From contig CM035417.1 in the NCBI GenBank assembly GCA_020310875.1, positions 87,692,440 through 87,756,439 of the forward strand: a stretch of DNA of 64,000 nucleotides, given 5' to 3'. The position numbers and the translations under genes were made by a program. This DNA comes from Ceratopteris richardii (Eukaryota > Streptophyta > Polypodiopsida > Polypodiales > Pteridaceae). Positions 13,415 through 25,640 of the stretch are shown in pieces. Numbering within the stretch: the stretch's first letter is position 1; each line of letters opens with the position of its first letter. Below the pieces are notes generated by a model that saw nothing but the letters and a program-made list of their open reading frames with translations, did not search any database and had not been told where the DNA came from.

Positions 13415-14525
13415 TGACTTTCAAGTCCAACAGTGTAGCTAAGATCATGGCTCATAATTGTGAGATATATCAAACTTCACATAATTTTCCTATACATAGT
13501 AGCATTTTCCAATGCTTCGCTTGATGTAGCATCTAACTTCAGATTCTTATCTAATGGCATAGAAATTGGCTTACAATCAGCCATACCATATTTTTGTAGC
13601 ATATTCAAGGCATATTGCCTTTGCGACATCCATATACCTATTTCTATATGTATAAACTCAATGCCCAAGAAATAGCTCAACGCACCAAGATCTTTCATGT
13701 CAAATTCATGCATAAGAAGTTGCTTTACCTCTTTAATGCTTTCTAAATTATCACCACCTACAATCAAGTTGTCAACATAAATAGCCACAATTGTGATGCC
13801 ATCATCACCCTTCCTTGCATATAGTGAATGATCTGCATACTCATAGAAAATCCAATGGTGGTCAAGTAATCAACAATACTTGCATGCCACGCATGAGGAG
13901 CTTGCATAAGCCCATACAAAGCCTTTTGCAACCTGCAAATATACTTTGGGTGCCTTGAATCTTCATATCCTTGTGGCTGCTCCATGTATACTTCTTCTTG
14001 TAACTCACCATGTATAAAGGCATTCTTCACATCCATCTGATGTAAATTCCACCCTTTTCCTGTAGCAAACACAACAAGTGTTTTGACAGTAGACATTTTA
14101 GCTAGAGGGCTGAACGTTTCCTCATAATCAATGCCATATGTTTGTGCATATCATTTTGCTACCAATCGTGCTTTGTACCTACTTATGCTACTATCAGCAT
14201 TGTGCTTTACCTTGTAAACCCACTTGCAGCCTATGGGTTTCTTTACTTATGGAAATGGGATGAGCTTCCATGTATCATTTCCATGAAGTGGAGCCATCTC
14301 CTCACCCATAGCTTTTTCCCAATCTGCATTTCCAATTGCATCTTCAAAACAAGAAGGTTCATCATCTTGTATTACCTTGTTCATGTAGGCACAATGACAA
14401 GCCATATAACTATCATATGTCAATCATTGCACTGAATTCGGCATCCTCCCATATCTTCTTGGTCCTAGGTCACTTCTCCTTGCATCATTTGCATGTGCCT
14501 TTCTTACCCTTGGAGTCTTCATAGA

Positions 14526-15060
14526 GGGCAATCCAAGCTCCTCAAATCCAAGACCTAGAGAACACCCTAGGATATTGAGGCCTATGCAATTGGTTAAGTC
14601 CATGAAGAACTACTTCAATGGCAGTGGAGATCCATACAATCATGTAGCAGAGTTTAGACAAGTATTAAGAGTTGAACAAGTTGAAGATTTGTTCACTTAG
14701 TACAATGATTTTGGCCTTACTCTGAAGATACAACCTTGATGTGGTTTCAACTGCTACATCAACGTCAATTCAAATACTTTGAATAGGTTCTAGAAGCATT
14801 CATCACCAAAATTTCCAAGAGTGGCATCAAGCACAATACCTCATCCCTAATACATAGCTTTAAGAAAACACCTCATGAAACAGTCCGACTAGCTGGAGGA
14901 AGATTTAGACAATACTTGGAAAGATGCCCTATTCTAGAATTACCCACACTAGCCAAACAAGTGCCATTGTTCTTGGATGGTTTGCTAAGTGCCAAATTAT
15001 GGTCAGATGTGTGTGTGCATGTGTGTAGACATAGAGGATAACTTGGGCGACCAATTAGAG
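14526..15060 (+). mobile_element. Gypsy-like gag fragment
   Basis: Plus-strand reading shows a Retrotrans_gag-like stretch: YFNGSGDPYNHVAEFRQVL near 14610-14670, then a TRP/LMWF-like region, and LERCPILELPTLAKQVPLF near 14915-14975. This is the usual layout of the Gypsy gag N-terminal region. It is broken and has no LTR or pol. What joins it to the Copia G fragment (15060-15185) is not recognisable. Confidence 0.55.
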
Positions 15061-16246
15061 ATTTCAAAGATCTATAAAGACTTAGACACTGCTACGAGTT
15101 TCACCTCTAAAACATCCACTTCAATAGATGACTTGGGAGAGAAAGTAGCTCATAAATTAGGAATCTCAAGCAAGCATACCCTAGGATGGTCTATGTGAAA
15201 CGATGCTACAACTATGCCGATCCTTCTCTCTACATGAAGAAAGAAGAAGGCAAGCACGTATGCGTCTACATATATGTTGATGATCTCATCATAACAGGAA
15301 GTAATGTTGCACGAATACAAGAGATAAAAAGAAAATTTGATAAGGAGTTTAAAATTTTAGATCTTGGTGAGATGAAATATTTTTTAGGCATTGAGGTAGT
15401 CTATGGGAAAGATGGAATCCACTTGATGCAAAAAAGGTACCTATTCGATGCTCTTTTTAGATTCCGAATGAGTGAATGCAAACCACTCTCTTAGCCTATG
15501 GGCATAAATGTGAAGCTATGCTCAAATGATGGAGAGAAGTTACATGATCTAACTACATACATGAGTATTATAGGTTCATTGATGTATGCTACAATCACAA
15601 TACTAGATTTATGTTATATCATTGGAGTTCTTTCTCAATTTATGCAAACTCCAAGAAGTGAACATTTAAATTCAGCCAAACGAGTGCTAAGATATGTGAA
15701 GCACACAGCCAAACATGCCTTGTTTTATAGATATGATGAAGAATTCTAGGTGAAGGGCTTTAGTGATGTTGATTGGGCTGGTTTGAAGGAAGACAAAAGA
15801 TCCACTTTAGGTTATGTATTCATGATAGGTAGCAAACCTATCACATGGAGCTTGAAGAAGCAACCTACTATTGCACTATCATCTACAGAAGCTGAATATA
15901 GAGGATTAGACTTTGCGATTTGTGAAGCTATGTGGATTAAGAAGCTTTTGGATGATCTTGATGTAGAGGTAGAGGCCATCTCCATTCATGGTGACATGTC
16001 AAGCATTCACTTGACAAACAATCTAATGTTTCATACAGGAAGTAAGCACATAGAAGTGCATTATCATTATGTGCGAGAAAAAAGTTTGAGAAAGGATGTG
16101 GATATAAAGTTCATTAGAACTAATGACTAAGTTTCACACATGTTTACAAAGTCCTTAGATGCTTCTAAACTAAAGAGGTTCAAGGATGAAATCAATTTGC
16201 AGGATATGGTTGAAGGTGCAAGCTCACATGTGAGCTTGAGGGGGAG

Positions 16247-17336
16247 TGTTAAAAAATAAAGAAGCAAGGTCGTATATATTTTGAAAAAAGGATTCTCTTC
16301 AAATAGAAGGAAAAGAAAAAAATGAAAAATGGAAGCATTTACTTCAACAAGTAGTTGAGGCCAAAAGAGAATCAATCCAAAAAACTAAAACGAACTAGAA
16401 GAGTGGCTGCTCAAAGAAGTGAAGGAGTTATGGAAAAGAGCTCACGAAGTCATCATGAGACCTCATGGTCACTTGGCTACATAAGAGGCAAGGGAGGAAA
16501 TGCAAGCATAGAGGAAGAAGGCACTGAATTCCCCTTGTAGTTAGTTCATTTGGTTTTAGTCATTTCATTTTCTATAGTCTCATAGACTATGTCCAACTGC
16601 TAACCATTTCTAAGTAGCCTAATTACGAGAGTCATATCTCTCAATGTATGTATCCATTTTTAGATTTTAAATATTCATTGGAATTCTTATCTTGTGCATA
16701 TTATTTTTCCCAAATTAGGTTTGTGAAATTCATCATGCTCTATGAATTATTAAGTTTTAGTGAAGACTAGTTTTCAGCCTAACTGAGTGGACAAGCAGCC
16801 TGTTTTGAGGCAAAGAGTTGTTGATCCAAAACTACTCCAAATTGAATGTTTGATAGCTCATTTGAAAAAATATTAGTGTCTAGTTTGAGTGACCAAAGCA
16901 GCCAGTTCATTGTCTTCTTCAATTGATACCAATTTTCATTCTAAGTTTAGTTGTAGGTAAAGCTAGAAGTACTTGAAAGGAAAGGAGTGGAAGAAATGTA
17001 TTTCCTTACGTGATGAGGTTTGGTTCAAATTTCTAGTATAGTACCTTCCTTTAATCACTTGGAAACTTTGATTCAACTTATGAAATTCAACTTAGTGCAA
17101 TAAAGAACCTTATGTCCTTTGTAACATCAAGTGAACAACTTGATACAAAAAAAACTATTTACTTGTCAAGTAACTGTGAAGAACTTTCTATTTAAGGATG
17201 GAAATTCCAACTTAAAATGCTCAGTGCTCTCAGCTTGCTTATATATGGTCAAATTCCTCTTAGAGGATGTTTCCTAGAAGTGTAAAGAAGATATTTTGTA
17301 AATAGATTATTCTATAAAGAATCTCTTATTAAACGT
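16247..17336 (+). repeat. 3' LTR of Copia G, first part
   Basis: AT-rich LTR sequence with no gene content. Its last bases (ATTAAACGT) meet the TR-GAG element. Six more LTR bases lie at 22231-22236, beyond the insertion and the duplicated ACGT. Confidence 0.6.
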
Positions 17337-18588
17337 TGTCGTAGAGATTTACATCTCTACGTATCCACATCTCTACCTATCCAGTGTTTGAATAATCCAA
17401 ATCTAATAAATAATTTTCTACTGAGAATGTTGCAGATATTTTACCAAAGCATTCGCTAGAAATAGTCAAGAGAAGATTTATAGATTACTGAAGATTGTAC
17501 CAATATGACATTGTAGGAGGGATTGTTGAAAACAATGCCAATTGGTTCATTTGCTCAGAATGTTTCAGGTTGTGTAGCTTTTTGGGTAGGTCCTTCTACA
17601 CACAAAGGCGCAAGGCCTCGTGGCTAGAGTGATCGCCTCCCATTCTACTGGCGTGGGTTCAATACCCGTGAGCTGCATCAACGCGAAAACGCAGAATACT
17701 TTTATGCTTTTCAAAAAGTATCGACGGGCGGATTCACCATGTGTAGAACTGTTAATTATTCCTTGTATCATCAAAAGCACCTAGCGCGGTGGTTAAGGCA
17801 CTGATCTCTTATCGAGGCCGCCCGAGTTCGAATCCCAGGCGGCGTAGATGCGAAGAAAAAGCACACACGAGTATTATTTTTCATGCTTTTCACATTAAGC
17901 AATGGAAAACGATGAAAGTCGATGGATGCGAACGCATATTGTGCTTTATTGTAGCGATCGAATTACGATTAGCTTTATTGTGCTTTTGAAGGAGCTATTG
18001 GAGAGATATACAAAACTATATAAGAGGCACTTGGGTTCATTGTTAGGACATCAACTCAGAGAGATCTCAAGCTTGAGTTCTGAAGATTATCTGAAGTTCT
18101 TGGAGGAGGAGTTGGAGGAGAAGTTCTCACACTCTCGAGGAGTGTTGGTCCACATCTTGGTGTACCGAGGTTCTGCTCGCATGAGGAGGACATCATGATT
18201 TATGATGTTTTGGTAACTTGTATCTATTTTCGTTATCTGCATTATATTTGTATAGAAACATTATTATGAATTAATTGACTCTCCAATTTCCTCACATCTC
18301 TCTTATTTCCGATCTCTCTTATGATGTGTTTGTTTTCGTTATTTGCATTATATTTGTATGGACACATTATTATGAATTAATTGTCTCTCATATGATGAAC
18401 TTATCTTTCTATTCTCTCTTATGGTGTTGATGAATTGTACATGTGATTTGAGTTATGATCTCATCTGACTATCTATGAGTATCTATATTTGAGTTCTACC
18501 TCTTAAGTTGCCCGAAGCACCCTGCGTGTACCGTCTATTTGGAACACAAGCAGTTGGCCTGATCCACCCAACTGGGCCCTTCGCGACA
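17337..18588 (+). repeat. 5' LTR of the TR-GAG element
   Basis: 1252 bp. Short inverted ends TGTCG/CGACA. It contains two tRNA-like units (17606-17893). Small open frames here recur identically in the 3' LTR and are not genes. Confidence 0.9.
17606..17893 (+). repeat. SINE-like dimer of tRNA-related units in the LTR
   Basis: Two tRNA-like units in tandem. Unit 1 has an A-box-like TGGCTAGAGTG (17621-17631) and a B-box-like GGGTTCAATACCC (17655-17667). Unit 2 has TAGCGCGGTGG (17782-17792) and AGTTCGAATCCC (17825-17836), a near-perfect B box. Box spacing of 34 and 43 bp suits RNA polymerase III promoters. After each B box both units share a similar tail, ending in a TATGCTTTTCA- or CATGCTTTTCA-like string (near 17705 and 17890), as expected of a duplicated SINE. 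No closed acceptor stem forms, so these are not tRNA genes. Confidence 0.65.
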
Positions 18589-18700
18589 TTGTGAACCCGA
18601 CGTGAAACTGTTCCACGGGATTTGGCAATTAGGAGGTACAATATCAAGCTCAATTCTAGGTACGCATATTTTACTTCTACATTGATTATATTAGTGAACA

Positions 18701-19930
18701 ATGGGCAAAAATGGGGTTGCAAAACACACCACACAAGACATAGGTTCTAGTGTGGAAGCATTAATTGAAAAGAAGTCTCCAGAATATGATGAACAATTCA
18801 AAGATATGGAGTCACGAATAATTGCATCCATAAATGAAAAACTCGAGCCATTAACTTCATATATCTCAATGATGACTTCAATATTGGAAAAAACTAATGA
18901 AATTATGAAAACATTAAATACACAATTTAATCAAGAATTTGGGAATTTAGAAGGAGCTGTTCACTATGAACTTTCAAATTTGATAAAGAGTATGGAAAAT
19001 CTATCTAATCATGTGAAAGAACTTGCAACATCGAAAAGTATTAACTGTGAAATTTCAAGTTTGAAAGAAAATATTTAAATTCTAACCAATCAAGTAAAAG
19101 AAATTACCACATGTAAGTGTAAATATGATCATCAAGTACAAAGCTTGTCTACTCAAGTTTTTGATAAAAGACATTCATCTGACCATAGAAGATCTACCCC
19201 TAAGGCCACATATAGAAGATTAAATAGACCTATAAGATGCTTTTGGTGTGATCAATTTGGCCATATGTTTTGGAATTGTAATGCATATGAGAATGCTTGT
19301 ATACTTAAATTAGTTACTGAAGTTGATAAGAAAATTTGCAAATACCATGATCACTCGACTTTGCACTTGAACATAGGAAGAGGTGGAATTTAAGAATATT
19401 TTGATCAAACAAAAACTAAGCCAAAATCATTTAGAAAACAATGGAAACCAAAGAGATACGATGACAAGAAGTCTTCTGAACAAGAAACTATGATAGAAAT
19501 TGAGAATCAAGTTAAACGTTTTGAAGAAAAGAAAAGTGAACAAATCAAGTTGGATAAACAAAAGGTTGAACAAATTTTGCAAGAAAGATTGGAAGAGGAT
19601 GAACAAGAATATGAAAAGTTGATACAATTAAAAAAGAAAGATGATAAATATTATGTACTATGTGATCCAAAGTTTCTAGAAAATGACAAATTATTTGATC
19701 AAGAAAAGGTTAAGAACTTGAAAGTTCAATTGAGCCATGATATTAACGATGAACAATCTATTCAAAGTGAACATGAAAATATCAATGAAATTGATGAGAG
19801 TACAAACAATGATAATAGTATTAAAGAAAAGGAAAAACATTGGATTGAAAATGCTATCAAACAAATTGAACAAAATATTAAAAATTCATCAAAGTCTTCT
19901 AAACCTTTATCTTTGCAGAAAAGAACAGGT
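18701..19930 (+). pseudogene. Gag-like coding region of the TR-GAG element
   Basis: Fossil coding region between the LTRs, starting at ATG 18701 (MGKNGVAKHTTQD). The first third is predicted to be helical and coiled-coil-rich (many E, K, L, I, N). A CCHC zinc knuckle follows, CFWCDQFGHMFWNC, near 19239-19280. The last part is very rich in K, E, N, D and Q. The knuckle and position just after the LTR identify it as Gag; the capsid part is too divergent to place in Copia or Gypsy with confidence. It has a few breaks. Its products would package RNA only with help from another element's Pol. Confidence 0.6.
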
Positions 19931-20200
19931 TGAAGAGGATGAACAGGTGCTTATAATTGAAGAACAACCATGAAGAGATCCTTAGATAGGAAATGATGAA
20001 TTGAAAAGCATGTTTTTTTATACTAACATTGATGTTTTCATGAGACAGGAACACACTTCTTCAAAATTATCTTTGATGATAATGATGCTCGAGATTAGTG
20101 AGAGTGTTTGAGTGAATTGAGAGGATTATTTGATTGAAGAGTGAGAATTGAGTGTTGACTTTAATGCATTTTTAGTCTTCTTTTCTTACTCTCCATTATT

Positions 20201-20930
20201 TGCACCATATTGAGTCTATTCTGCACTCAGAGTATGCATAAACCAATGTATATGCACACATGTTTATTTCTTTAGCCTGCACAATCTACTTGCACTTGTA
20301 AACGAATTAAAAAAGGATGACATCCAATTTAAAAAGCAGTTATCAAAATTTCTGAAGAACCTCATCATCGACTTCCTCTTACCTACCTTTTGCACCATGA
20401 TTTTGGAACAATGCACTTAAAGTATGCATGGTAGGGTCTCATTACATGACCTTGCATCCAGGCACATTTTGAGCTTTACCCATGCACTTTGAGTGATTGT
20501 AAGGATTGATGTATATACACATTGATATGTATGTGAGTGAGCGCACAAGCTTCATCATCAAATGCCTTTTACCCTGATACTTGCACCATGTTTTGTTTAC
20601 TTATGCACCTAAAGTATGCATGATAGGGTCTCATTACATGACCTTGCATCAAGGCACAGTTTTGAGATTTACCCATGCACTTTGAGTGATTGTAAGGATT
20701 GTTGTATATATACATTGATATGTATGTGAGAGAGAGCACATGCTTCGTCTACACATGCCAATTACCTTATCTTTTGCACCATATTTTGACCATGCATTTC
20801 CAAAGTATGCAATTGATAGGGCTACATTATATGGCCTTGCATAGGCACAATGCTTATCTTCCCATGCACTTGATAAATGTTTTCAAAATCCAATGATCTA
20901 TGAAATGACAGATTATTTTGAAGCAGGAAA
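20201..20930 (+). repeat. About 190 bp tandem repeats in the 3' untranslated part
   Basis: Four imperfect units begin near 20201, 20391, 20582 and 20775, each at a TGCACCAT start (spacing 190, 191 and 193 bp). The middle units share long blocks, such as the stretch with TAGGGTCTCATTACATGACC (20432-20451 and again 191 bp later). The first and last units are more diverged. The array lies between gag and the 3' LTR and holds no gene. Confidence 0.8.
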
Positions 20931-20990
20931 AAAAAAAAATATTTAAAGATTGGCCCATCAAGGATGATGTGCAAGTTTAGTAGGGGTGAA

Positions 20991-22226
20991 TGTCGTAGAG
21001 ATTTACATCTCTACGTATCCACATCTCTACCTATCCAGTGTTTGAATAATCCAAATCTAATAAATAATTTTCTACTGAGAATGTTGCAGATATTTTACCA
21101 AAGCATTGGCTAGAAATAGTCAAGAGAAGATTTGCAGATTACTGAAGATTGTACCAATATGACATTGTAGGAGGGATTGTTGAAAACAATGCCAATTGGT
21201 TCATTTGCTCAGAATGTTTCAGGTTGTGTAGCTTTTTGGGTAGGTCCTTCTACACACAAAGGTGCAAGGCCTCGTGGCTAGAATGATCGCCTCCCATTCT
21301 ACTGGCGTGGGTTCAATACCCGTGAGCTGCATCAACGCGAAAACGCAGAATACTTTTATGCTTTTCAAAAAGTATCGACGGGCGGATTCAGCATGTGTAG
21401 AACTGTTTAATATTCCTTGTATCATCAAAAGCACCTAGCACGGTGGTTAAGGCACTGACCTCTTATCGAAGCCGCCCGAGTTCGAATCCCAGGCGGCGTA
21501 GATGCGAAGAAAAAGCACACACGAGTATTATTTTTCATGCTTTTCACATTAAGCAATGGAAAACGATGAAAGTCGACGGATGCGAACGCATATTGTGCTT
21601 TATTGTAGCGATCGAATTACGATTAGCTTTATTGTGCTTTTGAAGGAGCTATTGGAGAGATATACAAAACTATATAAGAGGCACTTGGGTTCATTGTTAG
21701 GACATCAACTCAGAGAGATCTCAAGCTTGAGTTCTGAAGATTATCTGAAGTTCTTGGAGGAGGAGTTGGAGGAGAAGTTCTCACACTCTCGAGGAGTGTT
21801 GGTCCACATCTTGGTGTACCGAGGTTCTGCTCGCATGAGGAGGACATCATGATTTATGATGTTTTGGTAACTTGTATCTATTTTCGTTATCTGCATTATA
21901 TTTGTATAGAAACATTATTATGAATTAATTGACTCTCCAATTTCCTCACATCTCTCTTATGATGTGTTTGTTTTCGTTATTTGCATTATATTTGTATGGA
22001 CACATTATTATGAATTAATTGTCTCTCATATGATGAACTTATCTTTCTATTCTCTCTTATGGTGTTGATGAATTGTACATGTGATTTGAGTTATGATCTC
22101 ATCTGACTATCTATGAGTATCTATATTTGAGTTCTACCTCTTAAGTTGCCCGAAGCACCCTGCGTGTACCGTCTATTTGGAACACAAGCAGTTGGCCTCA
22201 TCCACCCAACTGGGCCCTTCGCGACA
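20991..22226 (+). repeat. 3' LTR of the TR-GAG element
   Basis: 1236 bp, nearly identical to 17337-18588. The tRNA-like units recur at about 21260-21547 with both B boxes unchanged, while the A-box and spacer positions carry a few substitutions. Confidence 0.9.
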
Positions 22227-24522
22227 ACGTTTAACATTAATAAGGTGTCACCCCGACTTTTCAAGAAGTAGCAAGAACATACCCTGAGACACTAAGAAAG
22301 CTCTAGCACACACTAAGATAATCCAAATGATACAAGATTTTGAAAACTGCAACTAGATATGAATAGATTTCCATTAAATTCTTAGTCATGAGAATTAGAT
22401 GTGGGAGTAGGGAGAACCAAGCTCTCCAATTTTGCTAACATTGGAGATGATGACAGAGACAAAAGGGCATTAAGCAAGATGTAGATAAAATCTTATTATA
22501 TATTCATCTAACTTAAAATACAAGTACATGGAGTGTTTTTATATACTCTTCAAGTCTCCCTATGGTATTCCATCACTCCAAAGAGCCAAATATCATTCAG
22601 AAACCTCAGGGGAATAATTAGTTTTGAAATATTCCCTTTTCCCTACAATCTAGGAGATGAGAAATCAAATTGAAAAGTTTATTTCAAATTTTGGTTGGAG
22701 ATCAAACATTTGACTCATGGATTTTTAAGCTTCATACTTCATTTCCAAAGAATGAATCAATACTATGTTATATGAAGAGTCGTTCATATATGTGAGTATA
22801 CAAGAGAATATAAGTGAAACCATCAGTTTTGTCATGAAAAAATCATTATAAGAAGTAGAACATGGTCTCTTTGATAATCTCTCCATCTTCAAGCATGATG
22901 AAAGATTGTTGTTCTAAGTTGATTAGTTCAATTACCGCTATATTTTAGGATGTGAAAAAAGATTGGGGTCAATTCCTAGTAGGTTGTGTGCTCTGAGTAA
23001 TTTCCTAAGTTCCTTCTTCTATCAATATAAGGTTTTCTCTACATGTGCACGTTTTGGAAGTTATCTATTTTGACATAAACGTTTGAGATCAGTGCTCCAA
23101 GGTATTATAGAAATATTATTGCAAATATTGGAAAATTAGGAAATCTATTAGATTTCAAGTGAAAAGTACGATAGTTTGGAGCAGGTTTTTGCCAAGAACC
23201 TCTCATCTTTGCAAGTCCCCATCACTTCCCATAGTGATATTAGAGCATTAGAATAGTCCATAAATTTTGGGTGATGGATTTCCTCCTTGATTTGAAAAAT
23301 TGGATGGAAGCAACTACTCATCATTGTCTCTATGGATGGAGGTTTACTTGCAAGGGAAAACTATTTATGGATACATCTTTGGAGATGAGGTGATGCCTAC
23401 TCTGAGAACCAAGGTACAAACAACACAAGAAGAATAGGAAAGGTTGAACACATTGTATGCAAAGGATGATTGGTAATATCTCTAATTTCTTACTTCCTCA
23501 TATTGTAAGACATCACACATAGACCTAGAGTGCTTTGGAAGCATTCTTCTCTTTAAATAGCAAAGCTAGGAGGAACCAACTATGGATGCAATTCACATCA
23601 CTCATGAAAAAGCCCAAGAAAAGTGCCACCAACTTTGTCACCAAGATGAGGGATATTGCAAATCAATTGAGGCATTCGAGAAACTTTAGATGAGGAACAA
23701 ATTTTGAGGCAATTCATCTATGGAATCAAGGTGACAAGTGCAAAGAATTCACCACTTCCATGGACATGTACATGGATACATAGGTGCCAAATTCAACACA
23801 CTCATGGGACAACTCTTCACTCACGAGGCATAACATATGGAGAACGATGAGACTCAAAAAAGATAATCAATCCTCTGCCCTTTACAAAAATAAAGTAAAG
23901 GTAAAGATACCAATGAAAAGGAAAAACAAATTTGATAATGAAGGAAATACATCCCAAGCTAACTTTGCACATAAATGTAGAAGAAGAAGAGGAAAAGGCA
24001 AATGTGGTACACAAGGTAGGGGAAGATCTCAAGGATCTTCACCGTTTGAAGCATTGTGGATTAACCAACCACATCATGAGACTTATTTCAAGAACTCAAG
24101 AAACCATAAATAAAGTGGATATAACAGAGGTGGACATGGAGCTCTTAGAGGTAGATACAACAATGCATATGGATACAACAATAACAATAACCACAACAAA
24201 AATTTTCAAGGAGGCTACAAAGTAAGAAGAGACTACAAGAACTACTGTAATGATCAATCCCATGAGGATTCACTCCTAGACATGATCATGTCAATGAAAT
24301 GAGGTAAATTAGATGAGTATGTGTTTTACATTGATTATAGATGCTCAAATAATTTAGTAGGAAATGTAGCACTGCTTCAGACTTGGAAGATCCAAAGAAT
24401 AAGCATGAGGTCCAAATATAAGATGACACATGGCACCCTATGGAGAATATTGGAAATGTAAAGGCTCCCAATGGTAATATGAATCTCTTGAGCAGGTATG
24501 TACCTAGCATTACTAAGAACTA

Positions 24523-25640
24523 TGTACAGTACAGAATCTCCCAGGATCAGAGTACGTTACGCCGAATCAAATTGTACAAAGAGAGAACGTGCATAGGAAT
24601 AATACAAGGGAAGTGCGAACAAGAACGTGCGTGAGAAGAGCACGTAGTATAAATAAGAGCACATGTAGAAGAGGAGAAGAGAGATAGAGAGAGAGAGATA
24701 TATATATATAGCAGATGCGTAGAGACGCAGAGATACAGATATACAGAGAGAGAGGTAGAAGACGCCATAGATCGCGTATGTAGAAGAAGATGCCAGAGAT
24801 CGCGTATGTATAGATGAATAACAGAAGCCTGAGATATCGGGTATTCATCTGAGAGAGAGATGGTAATAAGAAACTACTCAGTATAAGAGAGTTTCTGTAG
24901 CTTGAGCAAGAAGAGGCCAAGCTCACTTGTACACATCTTCTCTAATAGAAAACACATGTTCATGTGGATGTTTGTGCGTACTGTTTGTATGCGGAAGAAA
25001 CAGAGTATGTTTTAAAGTTAGTTAACAGTTAACGTTTTCTCAGTAACCGCATTTTCGGTCAGTTGCAGTTCTTACTGTAATCAAGTAATTTCCGGTAGAA
25101 GAACGAAGTAGATCTCGCAGAGTAATGCGAAGTTTTGTGTGAGAGATAGCTCATTCTGTAGCTAGACATCTCTACTTTTAGTTGATTAAGTTTTCCGGTG
25201 GAAAAGATATCCACACACAGTACAAAGTTTGACCGGAAAGAGGCTGTGTGAACTAAAGGAGTTTTTTCTTAAACTTCAGAAAGAGTTTAGTAAGTTAAGG
25301 AAGCTTTTGCGTCACTTTCTTACTTCATGTAAGTTCACTTGAAGTAATTATAAATAGAATTGAAGTTCATTCCGGTACAATTCTGGTACGATTACGGTGT
25401 CAGTCCAGTGACAGTCCGGTGAAATTTCGGTGAAATTTTTCCAGTGAATTTAGAGCGCAGTCTTATATGTTGAGCGCTATACTTTGCTAAGCTATTGATT
25501 GATTACAGAGGTGTTCTAAATCACTCTAGCTTAGCTCTTCTTCGGCGTGGCGATTTCCGCAGGCTTGATAAGGTTCAGCCTTCGTCGCGTCGTCAAGGAG
25601 TGGTATCAGAGTAAAGGAAGCATACCACATTTCCGCAACA
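24523..25640 (+). repeat. 5' LTR of Copia C
   Basis: Begins TGTACAGTACA and ends TTCCGCAACA. GA/TA simple repeat near 24676-24712. A second copy of the primer-site-like string TGGTATCAGAG lies inside the LTR at 25601-25611, 41 bp before the real one. Confidence 0.9.

Larger units (their letters stand above)
10757..14480 (-). mobile_element. Copia H fossil, minus strand, split by a LINE
   Basis: Read on the minus strand, the RT N-terminal half lies at about 13764-14220 (NLHQMDVKNAFIHGELQEEV), the RT C-terminal half at about 13420-13788 (YVDNLIVGG, LSYFLGIEF), an RNase H end at about 11150-11400, a polypurine tract at about 11141-11155 and an LTR at 10757-11140. The LINE (11402-13414) lies between the RT and RNase H parts. 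The right end near 14480 is uncertain and there is no second LTR. It is broken; age cannot be measured from LTRs. Confidence 0.75.
17337..22226 (+). mobile_element. TR-GAG element (gag-only LTR retrotransposon)
   Basis: A 4.89 kb non-autonomous LTR element. LTRs of 1252 and 1236 bp start TGTCG and end CGACA, and differ by about 13 substitutions and one 16 bp gap, so roughly 1 percent: this is the youngest datable insertion here. The 4 bp target duplication ACGT lies at 17333-17336 and 22227-22230. Internal region: a gag-like coding part (18701-about 19930), then about 190 bp tandem repeats (20201-20930) and a purine stretch AGTAGGGGTGAA before the 3' LTR. No protease, RT, RNase H or integrase is seen, so it must borrow them from a partner. 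After the 5' LTR the sequence reads TTGTGAACCCGACGTG, which is not the usual Met-tRNA primer site. The gag has a small number of breaks. Confidence 0.85.
15186..22236 (+). mobile_element. Copia G 3' half, split by the TR-GAG element
   Basis: The 3' half of a Copia fossil. Reverse transcriptase begins at about 15186, with the catalytic block YVDDLIITGS near 15271 and YFLGIEV near 15381. RNase H follows (about 15750-16130; SSTEAEYRGL and KHIEVHYHYVRE blocks). Then come the polypurine tract TTGAGGGGGAG (about 16236-16246) and a 3' LTR starting TGTTAAAAA at 16247. The LTR runs to 17336, is interrupted by the 4.9 kb TR-GAG insertion, and finishes TTTAACA at 22236. These ends (TGTTAAA ... TTTAACA) are inverted copies, which supports the boundary. 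The 5' half is absent. It carries a few breaks besides the insertion. Confidence 0.75.

Noticed and set aside
17776-17848. A possible nuclear tRNA gene
   Set aside because: A and B boxes are good but the acceptor arms do not pair, and it is followed by a SINE-like tail; better called tRNA-derived.
17565-18198. Small open frames repeated near 21219-21852
   Set aside because: They lie in both LTRs of the TR-GAG element and overlap the tRNA-like units; no protein features.
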